From an uncultured Clostridia bacterium (lineage in GTDB: Bacteria; Bacillota; Clostridia; Christensenellales; Aristaeellaceae), in the NCBI GenBank assembly GCA_946409855.1, contig CAMJXZ010000212.1, positions 1 to 5,984 on the forward strand: 5,984 nucleotides of DNA, in the 5' to 3' direction. Shown piece by piece: positions 1 through 5,832 of the stretch. A model generated the notes under the pieces. It did not search any database, was not told the origin of the DNA, and saw only the letters and a program-made list of their open reading frames with translations. The position numbers and the translations under genes are program-made. Position 1 is the first letter of the stretch; each line of letters starts with the position of its first letter.

Positions 1-306
1 GCGGATGTTGCGGATCTGAAACAGGCTGCTGTGCAGCACCAGATAAACCAGCGCCAGGGCCGCGGCGCTGCCCAGGAGATACAGAACCGGGTATCTTTTC
101 CTTCCGCCCGAACGGATAGTGCTGCGGTTGACGGTGCTGGACTTCCTGCGCTTCCTTTGGGCGGGCTCGGCCGGAATAAACTCCGGGAAGGGCTCCTCCT
201 GCGTTTCCTCCATCTGCTGCTGGACGGGCCGGTAATAGGCGCTCTGCGGGTCCAGCGGGTCGTAATTGCCGTAGGGCTGACCGTCTGACGGCTGCTGCCT
301 TCTCAT
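1..306 (-). CDS. ftsQ: Cell division protein FtsQ/DivIB, N-terminal part (cut by the window edge)
   Basis: The frame stays open from an ATG at 306 to the window edge, giving 102 residues. Residues 1-50 are a polar, Gln/Pro/Glu-rich cytoplasmic tail. Basic clusters follow (RKRRK at 51-55, RKR at 69-71), then one hydrophobic segment at about 72-92. Immediately after it comes LFQIRNIR, which resembles the start of the extracytoplasmic POTRA domain of FtsQ/DivIB, usually written F.I..I.V.G. The family forms a divisome subcomplex with FtsL and DivIC/FtsB outside the membrane. The ATG overlaps the murD stop as ATGA, so translation is probably coupled; I see only a weak purine-rich site (GGAAG) too far upstream. 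In related clusters ftsQ closes the series after murG/murB, and here it follows murD directly. The assignment rests on topology, the short post-membrane motif and context, since the POTRA and beta domains lie outside the window. Confidence 0.8.
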   Translation of the reverse strand, partial: MRRQQPSDGQPYGNYDPLDPQSAYYRPVQQQMEETQEEPFPEFIPAEPAQRKRRKSSTVNRSTIRSGGRKRYPVLYLLGSAAALALVYLVLHSSLFQIRNIR

Positions 307-1688
307 GCCCGCACCATCTTCCGGACCAGTTCCTTGAACCGTTCGCCCCTTTCCTCAAAGCAGGTGAACATGTCAAAGGACGCGCAGGCGGGGGAGAGGA
401 GGACGCAGCCGCCCGCCTGCGCTGATTGACGGGACAGGGAGACCGCCTCTTCAAAGGAGGCGGCGCGGAGGATGCGGGCAACGCCTGCCGCCCGCAGCTC
501 CTTTTCCAGCTGGTCGGCGGTGGCGCCCAGGAGGACCAGCCGGTCGATCTGCGGAGATTCGGCGATGTGCCGGGCCAGCTCCGCGAAGGAAACATGCTTG
601 TCATAACCGCCCAGGATCAGCACGGTGGGCGCTGTCATGGTATCGATGGCCTTGATGGTGGAGTCCGCGTTGGTGCCCTTGGAATCGTTGATGTAGCGGA
701 CGCCGTCCACGGTGGCCACGTATTCGATGCGGTGCTCCACCCCCCGGAAGGTGCGCAGGGTCTGCGCGATGACCCCGGCGGGAACGCCCAGGGCAAAGGC
801 CGTCATGGCGGCCGCCATCGCGTTTTCCAGGTTGTGCGGGCCGGGAATATAGACGTCCTTGGCGGGGCAGATCGCGGTTTCTTTTCCGTCCCAGCGGATC
901 ACGATCTCTCCGTCCCGTACGAACGCGCCGGGCAGATCCACGCGCCTGCGGCTGAACCAGGCCACCCGGGCGGGCAGGCCTTCGGCCATCCGCGCGCAGA
1001 TGGGGTCGTCCGCGTTCAGCACGGCAACGTCGTCCGCCGTCTGCCGGTTAAACACCCGGCGCTTCATGGCGATGTAATTGTCCATCGTGTAATGGCGGAT
1101 CAGATGGTCCTCCGTGACGTTGAGGACGGCGGCCACGCGGGCGTGGAAGGTATCGATGCTTTCCAGCTGGAAGGAAGAGATCTCGGTGACCAGCATGTCG
1201 CCGGGCCGGCTCTGCATCGCGGTCTGGGACAGGGGCAGGCCGATGTTGCCGGACACGTAGGCGGTATGGCCGGCCGCTTTCAGGATCTCCCCCAGCAGGG
1301 TGACGGTGGTGGTCTTTCCGTTGGTGCCGGTGATGCCGATCATGACCCCCTGGGCCTGCTGAAAGGCGAACTCCAGCTCCCCGATGGTGTACAGGCCGCG
1401 CTTCTGCGCTTCCAGCACCACGGGGGCGTCGATGGGCACGCCGGGGCTGATCAGCAGGGCGTCCGCCCCGTCGAGCAGCGGTACCGGGTCCTCGCCCAGG
1501 TGCCATTCGGCCCGCGTCCCTTCCAGGCAGGCAAGCTGATCGCCCAGGGCTTCCCGGTTTTTCCGGTCGTTCAACAGGGGAAACGCGCCCAGCCGCAGCA
1601 GCAGCCTGGACGCGTCAACACCGCTGCGGGCCATACCGACCACCAGCACGCGCTTTCCTTGATAATCAAACGGTGACTGTGTATTCAT
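303..1688 (-). CDS. murD: UDP-N-acetylmuramoyl-L-alanine--D-glutamate ligase MurD
   Basis: This cytoplasmic ATP-dependent ligase adds D-glutamate to UDP-MurNAc-L-Ala in peptidoglycan precursor synthesis. The protein is 461 residues, close to the usual 440-470. Order along the chain: an N-terminal Rossmann-like UDP-binding domain (GKRVLVVGMARSG at 11-23, SPGVP at 81-85); the central ATPase domain with P-loop GITGTNGKTTT (118-128), EISSFQLE (169-176), NVTEDHLIRH (190-199) and the lysine expected to be carbamylated in YIAMK (K209); HNLENAMAA (285-293); then the C-terminal domain with HRIEYV (319-324), NDSKGTNADS (334-343) and LSPACASFDMF (431-441). The start ATG has GGAG eight bases upstream, directly after the mraY stop, with a 12-base gap. 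It ends in an ATGA overlap with ftsQ. One oddity is Ile where many homologues have Asp or Asn in HLxRH. I see no frameshift or truncation. Confidence 0.97.
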   Translation of the reverse strand: MNTQSPFDYQGKRVLVVGMARSGVDASRLLLRLGAFPLLNDRKNREALGDQLACLEGTRAEWHLGEDPVPLLDGADALLISPGVPIDAPVVLEAQKRGLYTIGELEFAFQQAQGVMIGITGTNGKTTTVTLLGEILKAAGHTAYVSGNIGLPLSQTAMQSRPGDMLVTEISSFQLESIDTFHARVAAVLNVTEDHLIRHYTMDNYIAMKRRVFNRQTADDVAVLNADDPICARMAEGLPARVAWFSRRRVDLPGAFVRDGEIVIRWDGKETAICPAKDVYIPGPHNLENAMAAAMTAFALGVPAGVIAQTLRTFRGVEHRIEYVATVDGVRYINDSKGTNADSTIKAIDTMTAPTVLILGGYDKHVSFAELARHIAESPQIDRLVLLGATADQLEKELRAAGVARILRAASFEEAVSLSRQSAQAGGCVLLSPACASFDMFTCFEERGERFKELVRKMVRA

Positions 1689-1700
1689 AAAAGGCGCTCC

Positions 1701-2729
1701 TTAACGGGCGAAGAAGGGGGACATCATCCAGATGCCCAGCAGAGAGGTAAGGACGGTCACGCAGGCGTACATCCGCACGATCTGCTTTTCCGTCATGTTG
1801 CACAGCTCAAAATGGTGATGGATCGGGGACATTTTAAACAGCCGCTTGCCGTGGGTGAGCTTGAAATAGCCCACCTGCAGCATCACGGATACGGAAGACA
1901 TGACGCAGGTAAAGCAGAACAGCAGCATCGGGAACTGGCATTTGGACAGCATCCCCACGCCGACCATCATGCCGCCGATGAACATGCTTCCGGTATCCCC
2001 CATGAAGATCTGGGCGGGATAGTGGTTGAACTTCAGGAAGCCGAGGACCGCGCCGCACAGGGCCAGGCAGCCGGTCAGCATGAGGCTGCGCGAGATCTCG
2101 CTGACCCCGGGCAGGGCGTTCAGGGCGAAAACGGCCGCGCCGAAGCCCAGCATCCCGACAAACGTCACCGAGGACAAAAGCCCGTCCAGCCCGTCCTGGA
2201 GGTTGGCGCTGTTGGTCATGAACATGACCGCCAGGGTCATCACCGGGATATAGAAGATCCCCAGGTCCCAGGTGTTCCGGGTGAAGGGCAGCATGATGTC
2301 ATGCCCGACGTAAAAATAGCAGTAGACCGAAAAAACCAGCCCCACAAAGAGCTGCCCGATGAGCTTCTGCTTTGGGGACAGGCCGTCGTGGCGCTTTTTG
2401 ACGTCCTTGATGTAGTCGTCCGCAAAGCCGATGGCCATGGAGCCCAGGGTGATGAACAACAGCGGGAACAGCGGGTGCGTGAGGGAAAAGACGGGCTGCC
2501 TGAGCCTGATCAGCATGTACAGCCCGCCCAGCAGGAGGACAAGCGCGGTGATCCCGCCGATCAGGATGCCGCCCATGTTGGGCGTTCCCTGCTTCTGCTG
2601 GTGCTTCGGGCCCAGCTCATAGATGGTCTGGCCCAGCTTCATGGCCCGAAGGCGGGGCAGGAGTCTTGGCATCAGCAAAAGCATCAGCACCGCCGGCAGG
2701 ATCAGTACGATCAATATATACCACCACAT
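1701..2729 (-). CDS. mraY: Phospho-N-acetylmuramoyl-pentapeptide-transferase MraY
   Basis: This integral membrane enzyme transfers phospho-MurNAc-pentapeptide from UDP to undecaprenyl phosphate, forming lipid I on the inner face of the membrane. Numbering below is from the ATG at 2729 (342 residues). Family signatures seen: GTPNMGG (48-54), FADDYIKD with the Asp pair D104-D105, GLSPKQK (116-122), the catalytic-site motif NLQDGLDGL (176-184), FNHYPAQIFMGDTGS (234-248) and the histidine motif SPIHHHFEL (301-309). About ten hydrophobic segments are spread along the chain, as in the family. An in-frame ATG at 2735 would add two residues, but its AAGGAG site would be only 2 bases away. The ATG at 2729 has an 8-base spacing, so I prefer it. 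The site overlaps the murE stop codon, and murD follows after 12 bases. murF, which usually precedes mraY, is absent here. Confidence 0.96.
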   Translation of the reverse strand: MWWYILIVLILPAVLMLLLMPRLLPRLRAMKLGQTIYELGPKHQQKQGTPNMGGILIGGITALVLLLGGLYMLIRLRQPVFSLTHPLFPLLFITLGSMAIGFADDYIKDVKKRHDGLSPKQKLIGQLFVGLVFSVYCYFYVGHDIMLPFTRNTWDLGIFYIPVMTLAVMFMTNSANLQDGLDGLLSSVTFVGMLGFGAAVFALNALPGVSEISRSLMLTGCLALCGAVLGFLKFNHYPAQIFMGDTGSMFIGGMMVGVGMLSKCQFPMLLFCFTCVMSSVSVMLQVGYFKLTHGKRLFKMSPIHHHFELCNMTEKQIVRMYACVTVLTSLLGIWMMSPFFAR

Positions 2730-2737
2730 AAACATGG

Positions 2738-2743
2738 CTCCTT
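2738..2743 (-). promoter_or_regulatory. mraY ribosome binding site overlapping the murE stop
   Basis: Minus strand reads TAAGGAGCC and then ATG. TAA is the murE stop, and AAGGAG overlaps its last two bases. Distance to the first ATG (2735) is 2 bases, and to the second (2729) 8 bases, which favours the second as the true mraY start. The overlap makes coupling of murE and mraY translation likely. Confidence 0.75.
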
Positions 2744-4202
2744 ACTGTTCTTTTTTCATTTCGGCCAGCAGCTGCTGCACGACGGCCTTTTCATCGAAGG
2801 GATGCTTGATCCCGTTGATTTCCTGATAGGTTTCGTGCCCTTTGCCGGCCAGGACGACGATGTCCCCCTCCCGGGCCGTCTTCAGCGCGTGGCGGATGGC
2901 CTCCCGCCGGTTTTCGATGACGGTGTAGCTGCCGCTCGTTTTTTTGATGCCGCTTTCCACCGCCCTGAGGATGAGGAACGGGTCCTCGGTGCGGGGGTTG
3001 TCGCTGGTCAGGATGGAATAATCCGCCAGCGTGCCGGCGATCTCGCCCATGATGGGGCGCTTGCCGTGGTCCCGGTCGCCGCCGCAGCCGAACAGGACGA
3101 TGACCCGCCCGCGGGCAAAGGTGCGCACGGTGCTCAGGATGTTTTCCAGGGCGTCCGGGGAATGGGAATAATCCAGGATCACCTTGTAGGGGGTATGGGT
3201 GTCCAGCAGCTCCGCCCGGCCGGGAACGCCCTGGATGGTGCGCAGCGCCTCGGTGATCACCTTGGGGTCCAGCCCCTGGTTAAGACACACGGCGGCGGCG
3301 GACAGGGCGTTGTAGACGTTGAACATGCCGGTCAGCTTCAGGGAGACCGGATAATCGTCCATATTGAGCACCCGCATGGTGAAGCGGACGCCCTCTTCGG
3401 AAATCTCGATGTCGTGGGCGGATACGTCCACGCTGTGGGCGATGCCGTAGGTCATGAAGGGCACGTCCATCTGGCTGATGATCTGCTGGGAGCGTTCGTC
3501 GTCGGCGTTCAGGACGGCGTTGTCCAGCCAGCGGGAACGGAAAAAGCTCTTCTTGCAGTCAAAATACCGGTCCATCGTGCCGAAGAAATCCAGATGGTCC
3601 TGGGACAGGTTGGTGAAGCAGCCCGTCGCGAAGTGCATGCCTTCCAGCCGGTGCAGGGCGATGGCGTGGGCGGAAACCTCCATCACCACGTAATCGGCGC
3701 CCTCGTCCGCCATCATGCGCAGGGTTTTGTGCAGGTCGATGGGGTCGGGCGTGGTCAGCCCGGCCTTGATCAGCTTGTCCCCGATGCGGCTGCCGATGGT
3801 GCCGATCAGCCCGCATTTGGCCCCGGCGGCTTCCAGGATGCCCTTCACCAGGTAGCTGGTGGTGGTTTTGCCCTTGGTGCCGGTCAGGCCGATGATCTTC
3901 ATTTCCCGGTCGGCATGGCCGTAAAACTCGGCGGCGGCCAGCGCCATGGCGACGCGGCTGTTTTCGACGACCAGCTGCGGGACGGCGATATCTTCCAGCG
4001 GGCGCTCCACCACCAGGGCGGCGGCGCCTTTTTCCACCGCCTGCCGGGCGAAGCGGTGCCCGTCGAAGGTGGAGCCGGAAATACAGAAAAAGAGACCGTC
4101 GGAGACCGTCAGTCTGCTGTCCATGAACAGTTCCCTGATCTCGATATCAGGGCAGGAGGATGCTTTCGCGCCGATGCTTTCGGCCAAACGAGTCAGTTTC
4201 AT
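2742..4202 (-). CDS. murE: UDP-MurNAc-L-Ala-D-Glu:meso-diaminopimelate ligase MurE
   Basis: This cytoplasmic ATP-dependent ligase adds the third stem-peptide residue. At 486 residues it has the normal family length. Seen in order: an N-terminal UDP-binding domain with DSR (28-30) and GLFFCISG (36-43); the P-loop GLTGTKGKTTT (105-115); TTPDP (150-154) and MEVSAHA (174-180), which lie in the substrate-binding region; NLSQDHLDFFGTM (198-210); the lysine expected to be carbamylated in YFDCK (K217); GVPGR (325-329); DYSHSPDALEN (344-354); GCGGDRD (372-378); DNPRTEDP (401-408); and GKGHE (453-457). DNPR is the known meso-DAP signature, whereas Lys-adding enzymes differ at the Arg, so I infer a DAP-type wall. 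The start ATG is preceded by GAGGA about 10 bases away, a slightly long spacing. The gene follows a 187-base leader region with its own predicted promoter, and its stop overlaps the mraY ribosome binding site. Confidence 0.97.
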   Translation of the reverse strand: MKLTRLAESIGAKASSCPDIEIRELFMDSRLTVSDGLFFCISGSTFDGHRFARQAVEKGAAALVVERPLEDIAVPQLVVENSRVAMALAAAEFYGHADREMKIIGLTGTKGKTTTSYLVKGILEAAGAKCGLIGTIGSRIGDKLIKAGLTTPDPIDLHKTLRMMADEGADYVVMEVSAHAIALHRLEGMHFATGCFTNLSQDHLDFFGTMDRYFDCKKSFFRSRWLDNAVLNADDERSQQIISQMDVPFMTYGIAHSVDVSAHDIEISEEGVRFTMRVLNMDDYPVSLKLTGMFNVYNALSAAAVCLNQGLDPKVITEALRTIQGVPGRAELLDTHTPYKVILDYSHSPDALENILSTVRTFARGRVIVLFGCGGDRDHGKRPIMGEIAGTLADYSILTSDNPRTEDPFLILRAVESGIKKTSGSYTVIENRREAIRHALKTAREGDIVVLAGKGHETYQEINGIKHPFDEKAVVQQLLAEMKKEQ

Positions 4203-4302
4203 CGATGAAGATTCCTCTCAGAGAAAAGAATGATCCCGGATTTGCATAAGGAAGCCCGGAGGGGGAGCCCTTCGGATATCAGGCATGTACGGTTCTTTTG
4301 CC

Positions 4303-4333
4303 GGTCCGGCGGGAACGCTGTTTCCGCTGGACC
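4303..4333 (-). other. Hairpin in the murE 5' leader
   Basis: On the minus strand GGTCCAGCGG pairs with CCGCCGGACC over 10 positions with one A/C mismatch, around an 11-base loop. It lies within the roughly 156-base leader predicted between the promoter at 4365-4393 and the murE start. No T-tract follows, so it is not a terminator. I do not recognise a known riboswitch or T-box here, and any role is unknown. Confidence 0.4.
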
Positions 4334-4364
4334 GCGGGGCCGCTGAACAACCCCAGACCTTTCT

Positions 4365-4393
4365 ATATTACAAGGGAAAGCTGCCGGTGTCAA
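4365..4393 (-). promoter_or_regulatory. Predicted sigma-A-type promoter for murE-mraY-murD-ftsQ
   Basis: On the minus strand a perfect -35 box TTGACA (4388-4393) is followed by a 17-base spacer and TAATAT (4365-4370), which matches four of six bases of the -10 consensus. The start of transcription would be near 4358, leaving a leader of about 156 nt before murE. The -35 box contains the TGA stop of ftsL. The large gap upstream of murE, in contrast to the tight spacing downstream, supports an independent transcription start. Confidence 0.6.
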
Positions 4394-4404
4394 TGGCCGG
4401 CAGC
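4380..4404 (-). terminator. Terminator-like hairpin over the ftsL stop codon
   Basis: GCTGCCGG and CCGGCAGC form a perfect 8-base-pair stem with a 9-base loop that contains the ftsL stop. On the minus strand the stem is followed by TTTCCCTT, a poor U-tract, so termination would be partial at best. The loop also carries the -35 box of the downstream promoter. It may be a weak terminator or a processing/stability hairpin at the end of the mraZ-ftsL transcript. Confidence 0.45.
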
Positions 4405-4884
4405 GGATAATCCTGTTTTATGCTCGTATGGGCGGGGGTTCGGCGCGGTGATATTGTAGGTTTCCGTCTCGTTCTGCGGCACCATGCCCAGCACCTGGAG
4501 CGCTTCGTAATCGATGCGGGTGCTTTCGTTCTGCAGCTGGATTTTGAAATCCAGCTCCTTGTTTTCGGCCGCCAGGGAATTGATCGAGTCGTTCAGGCGG
4601 TTGACGTCCAGCGCCATCCGGCTGATCTGCCGGGCGCGGACCTGGTAGATCACCACCATGGCCAGCACGACGGCAATCAGCAGGATGCCCGCCTGCAGGA
4701 GGGTGAAGCCGGGGGTCCAGGCCCGCTTTTTCAGGTGCTCGTCTTCGGCGCCGCCCGCATAGATCTGCTGCTCCGCGCCGGCGGTGGCGTCCAGGATCTG
4801 CACGGAATCCAGCACGTCATACTGGTCGGACAGCGTGGCGTGGAACCCTGCCTGGGAGTAGTTCGCTCCTCTTGCCAAAGACAT
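4390..4884 (-). CDS. ftsL: Cell division protein FtsL (septum formation initiator type)
   Basis: The 164-residue protein has the FtsL plan. A cytoplasmic tail of about 57 residues ends in the basic KKR (52-54). One membrane segment follows at about 59-80, then an external coiled-coil region from about 84 to 120 rich in Leu, Asn, Glu and Gln, and then IDYEALQVLGMVP (124-136), resembling the region after the coiled coil in many FtsL/FtsB-like proteins. FtsL binds DivIC/FtsB and FtsQ/DivIB and activates the septal synthase FtsW-FtsI. It is longer than the 117-121 residues of B. subtilis and E. coli FtsL, owing to the N-terminal tail and a C-terminal tail of about 25 residues. Sequence conservation in this family is low, so the call rests on topology and position after mraZ. 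The start has a strong site, GAGGTGAT, ending close before the ATG. rsmH, normally between mraZ and ftsL, is missing. Confidence 0.85.
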   Translation of the reverse strand: MSLARGANYSQAGFHATLSDQYDVLDSVQILDATAGAEQQIYAGGAEDEHLKKRAWTPGFTLLQAGILLIAVVLAMVVIYQVRARQISRMALDVNRLNDSINSLAAENKELDFKIQLQNESTRIDYEALQVLGMVPQNETETYNITAPNPRPYEHKTGLSAAGH

Positions 4885-4960
4885 ACAATCACCTCATTTG
4901 AACGGATGGACCGGGCCTGCAATCATCAGACCGGAAAGGGGACGGGCGGGGCGGGACGCC

Positions 4961-5527
4961 TCAGCTCCTGCCGCGTTGCTGCAGCTCCGCGATAAAGGCG
5001 AGCGGATCCGGGAAATCCTGGGCGAACAGCTCGTCCTCGCGTTCGCCGGCCTCAGCGCTGACGATGCGAATATAGGTTTTCGCGCCGCTGATTTCCACGT
5101 CGCGGACGCCGTCCAGATATTTGGAACGGATTTTCTGGGGCAGCAGCAGCCGGCCCTGCAGGTCGGTCTCGCTGTCCTTGTAGCTGTATTTGCTGAACTG
5201 GTTGATCAGGCGGATCGCCCGGGCGTCCAGGTCGGCCAGGGCTTCGAGCTTTTCTTCCTGGCGGATCCATTCCCGGGCGGGGTATACGGCGATGGCCTGA
5301 AAATCAGGCGTGGGGGCGACGACGAAGCTCGCCCCGAGTTCTTCACGGAAAGTGGCGGGAATGATCAGACGGCCTTTGGCGTCGATGCCGTGGGTGTAGC
5401 TGCCTGAGAACAGGCAGCGGGATTGATGGTAGAGGCTCTGGTAATCCGCTGCCGCCGGGGCTTCGCTGCCCTGGTCCTGGGCCTGGGGTCGGCCTTGCGC
5501 ACCGTCCTGCTTCTCCTGGTCCGGCAT
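4961..5527 (-). CDS. mraZ: Transcriptional regulator MraZ, N-terminally extended
   Basis: MraZ is a ring-forming DNA-binding protein of the AbrB-like fold that controls the dcw cluster through repeats before its own gene. From the ATG at 5527 there are 188 residues, against about 140-150 usually. Both half-domains are present: LFSGSYTHGIDAKGRLIIP (39-57), with the DxKGR DNA-contact motif, and SETDLQGRLLLP (119-130), with the second DxxGR. The Leu at 39 aligns with the usual initiator Met, so about 38 residues of Gln/Asp/Ala-rich sequence precede the normal core. A TTG at 5542 would add five more. I chose ATG 5527 because GGTGATC, complementary to the 16S 3' end, lies just before it at a suitable register. 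The better GGAG site (5556-5559) serves an out-of-frame ATG at 5550. The core assignment is firm and the exact start is uncertain. Confidence 0.92.
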   Translation of the reverse strand: MPDQEKQDGAQGRPQAQDQGSEAPAAADYQSLYHQSRCLFSGSYTHGIDAKGRLIIPATFREELGASFVVAPTPDFQAIAVYPAREWIRQEEKLEALADLDARAIRLINQFSKYSYKDSETDLQGRLLLPQKIRSKYLDGVRDVEISGAKTYIRIVSAEAGEREDELFAQDFPDPLAFIAELQQRGRS

Positions 5528-5547
5528 CTGATCACCACACAATCTGC

Positions 5548-5559
5548 CATAAAATCTCC
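5548..5559 (-). promoter_or_regulatory. Strong ribosome binding site and ATG out of frame with mraZ
   Basis: On the minus strand GGAG is followed by five bases and ATG (5548-5550), the best start signal in the mraZ leader. The frame it opens runs to 5365, gives an Arg-rich sequence with no family features, and is not the mraZ frame. It may be a decoy or leader start that affects mraZ translation, or a sign of a sequencing frameshift in the non-conserved mraZ extension. Confidence 0.4.
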
Positions 5560-5595
5560 ACTTTCGTGTTCACTGCCACCATTTTAACCCACTTT
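5558..5595 (-). promoter_or_regulatory. MraZ-box-like direct repeats (probable mraZ operator)
   Basis: On the minus strand AAAGTGG occurs at 5589-5595 and again at 5558-5564. AAAATGG lies at 5579-5585 and a degenerate copy (CAGTGAA) at 5569-5575. The steps are 10, 10 and 11 bases, about one helical turn each. MraZ proteins are known to bind short TGGG- or AAAGTG-type direct repeats upstream of mraZ. The array spans the promoter spacer, the -10 box, the expected start of transcription and the GGAG site, which suits autorepression. Confidence 0.6.
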
Positions 5596-5609
5596 TTGGC
5601 AGTTTTCAA
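5581..5609 (-). promoter_or_regulatory. Predicted sigma-A-type promoter for mraZ-ftsL
   Basis: On the minus strand TTGAAA (5604-5609), a 17-base spacer and TAAAAT (5581-5586) each match five of six consensus bases at the ideal spacing. Transcription would begin near 5574, about 47 bases before the preferred mraZ ATG. It lies downstream of the terminator at 5673-5724, so mraZ would not depend on the upstream gene. Confidence 0.7.
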
Positions 5610-5672
5610 GTTCCTGTTTTCGATTGCCCTTTTTTTGATTCCCAACTTTTGCAACTTTTGGGGTTCTGCCGG

Positions 5673-5724
5673 AAAAACAAAAGAAAAGAATCCGCGCGCT
5701 GCGCACGGGCAGACGCGCGGATTC
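5673..5724 (-). terminator. Strong intrinsic terminator upstream of the mraZ promoter
   Basis: GAATCCGCGCG (5714-5724 read on the minus strand) pairs perfectly over 11 bases with CGCGCGGATTC (5688-5698), with a 15-base loop. The stem is followed on the minus strand by TTTTCTTTTGTTTTT (5673-5687). The plus strand has no T-tract after the stem, so the terminator acts on leftward transcripts. No gene ends near it: the nearest upstream gene already has a terminator at 5899-5928. It may end a small RNA or act as a second barrier or an attenuator before mraZ. Confidence 0.85.
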
Positions 5725-5745
5725 GGACGGATCGGGATTCAAAAT

Positions 5746-5780
5746 TGTGCAACATGCACATAATATGAATCTAATATTAG
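5746..5780. repeat. AT-rich patch with two palindromes
   Basis: CTAATATTAG (5771-5780) is a perfect 10-base palindrome with further partial symmetry in its flanks (GAA on one side, TTC on the other). TGTGCA and TGCACA (5746-5751 and 5755-5760) form a 6-base-pair inverted repeat with a 3-base spacer. The patch is AT-rich in an otherwise GC-rich window. A TATTAT sequence lies between the two palindromes on the minus strand (5761-5766), with only a poor -35 candidate (TTATGA, 16 bases away). The palindromes could be operator half-sites or an RNA hairpin, but no protein can be named. Confidence 0.4.
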
Positions 5781-5832
5781 TTCATAACGACGAAATTTTG
5801 CTGTCATATTTTTTGGGAATCGGGAAACGGTC

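Noticed and set aside
1048..1506. Minus-strand open frame overlapping murD in another frame
   Set aside because: The translation is Arg/Pro/His-rich and its bases are fully accounted for by the murD P-loop and neighbouring motifs.
426..1676. Long plus-strand open frame (416 codons) opposite murD
   Set aside because: It is antisense to an intact murD, with low-complexity Gly/His/Asp/Gln-rich composition and no family motif.
1812..4208. Very long plus-strand open frame (798 codons) opposite mraY and murE
   Set aside because: It lies entirely antisense to two genes with complete catalytic motifs. Its translation is His/Gln/Gly/Asp-rich with no recognisable domain, as expected from the reverse complement of GC-rich codons, and it runs across the murE-mraY boundary.
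4885..4960. Gap between mraZ and ftsL checked for a promoter, terminator or rsmH remnant
   Set aside because: Apart from the ftsL ribosome binding site, I see no promoter pair, no stem with a T-tract, and no coding remnant in 76 bases.
5365..5550. Frame opened by the ATG at 5550 as a separate gene
   Set aside because: Its start signal is good, but the 61-residue product is Arg/Thr/Ala-rich and overlaps the mraZ coding sequence. It is recorded as a start-signal oddity rather than as a gene.
5566..5763. Plus-strand open frame with a hydrophobic start
   Set aside because: It begins at a GTG without a ribosome binding site and spans the mraZ promoter and a minus-strand terminator. The hydrophobic stretch comes from the T-rich complement of regulatory DNA.
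5739..5807. Small minus-strand open frame of 22 codons ending 15 bases before the terminator at 5673-5724, resembling a leader peptide
   Set aside because: There is no ribosome binding site before its ATG (the upstream bases are an A-run) and no run of a regulatory amino acid. An open frame this short in AT-rich DNA is likely by chance.
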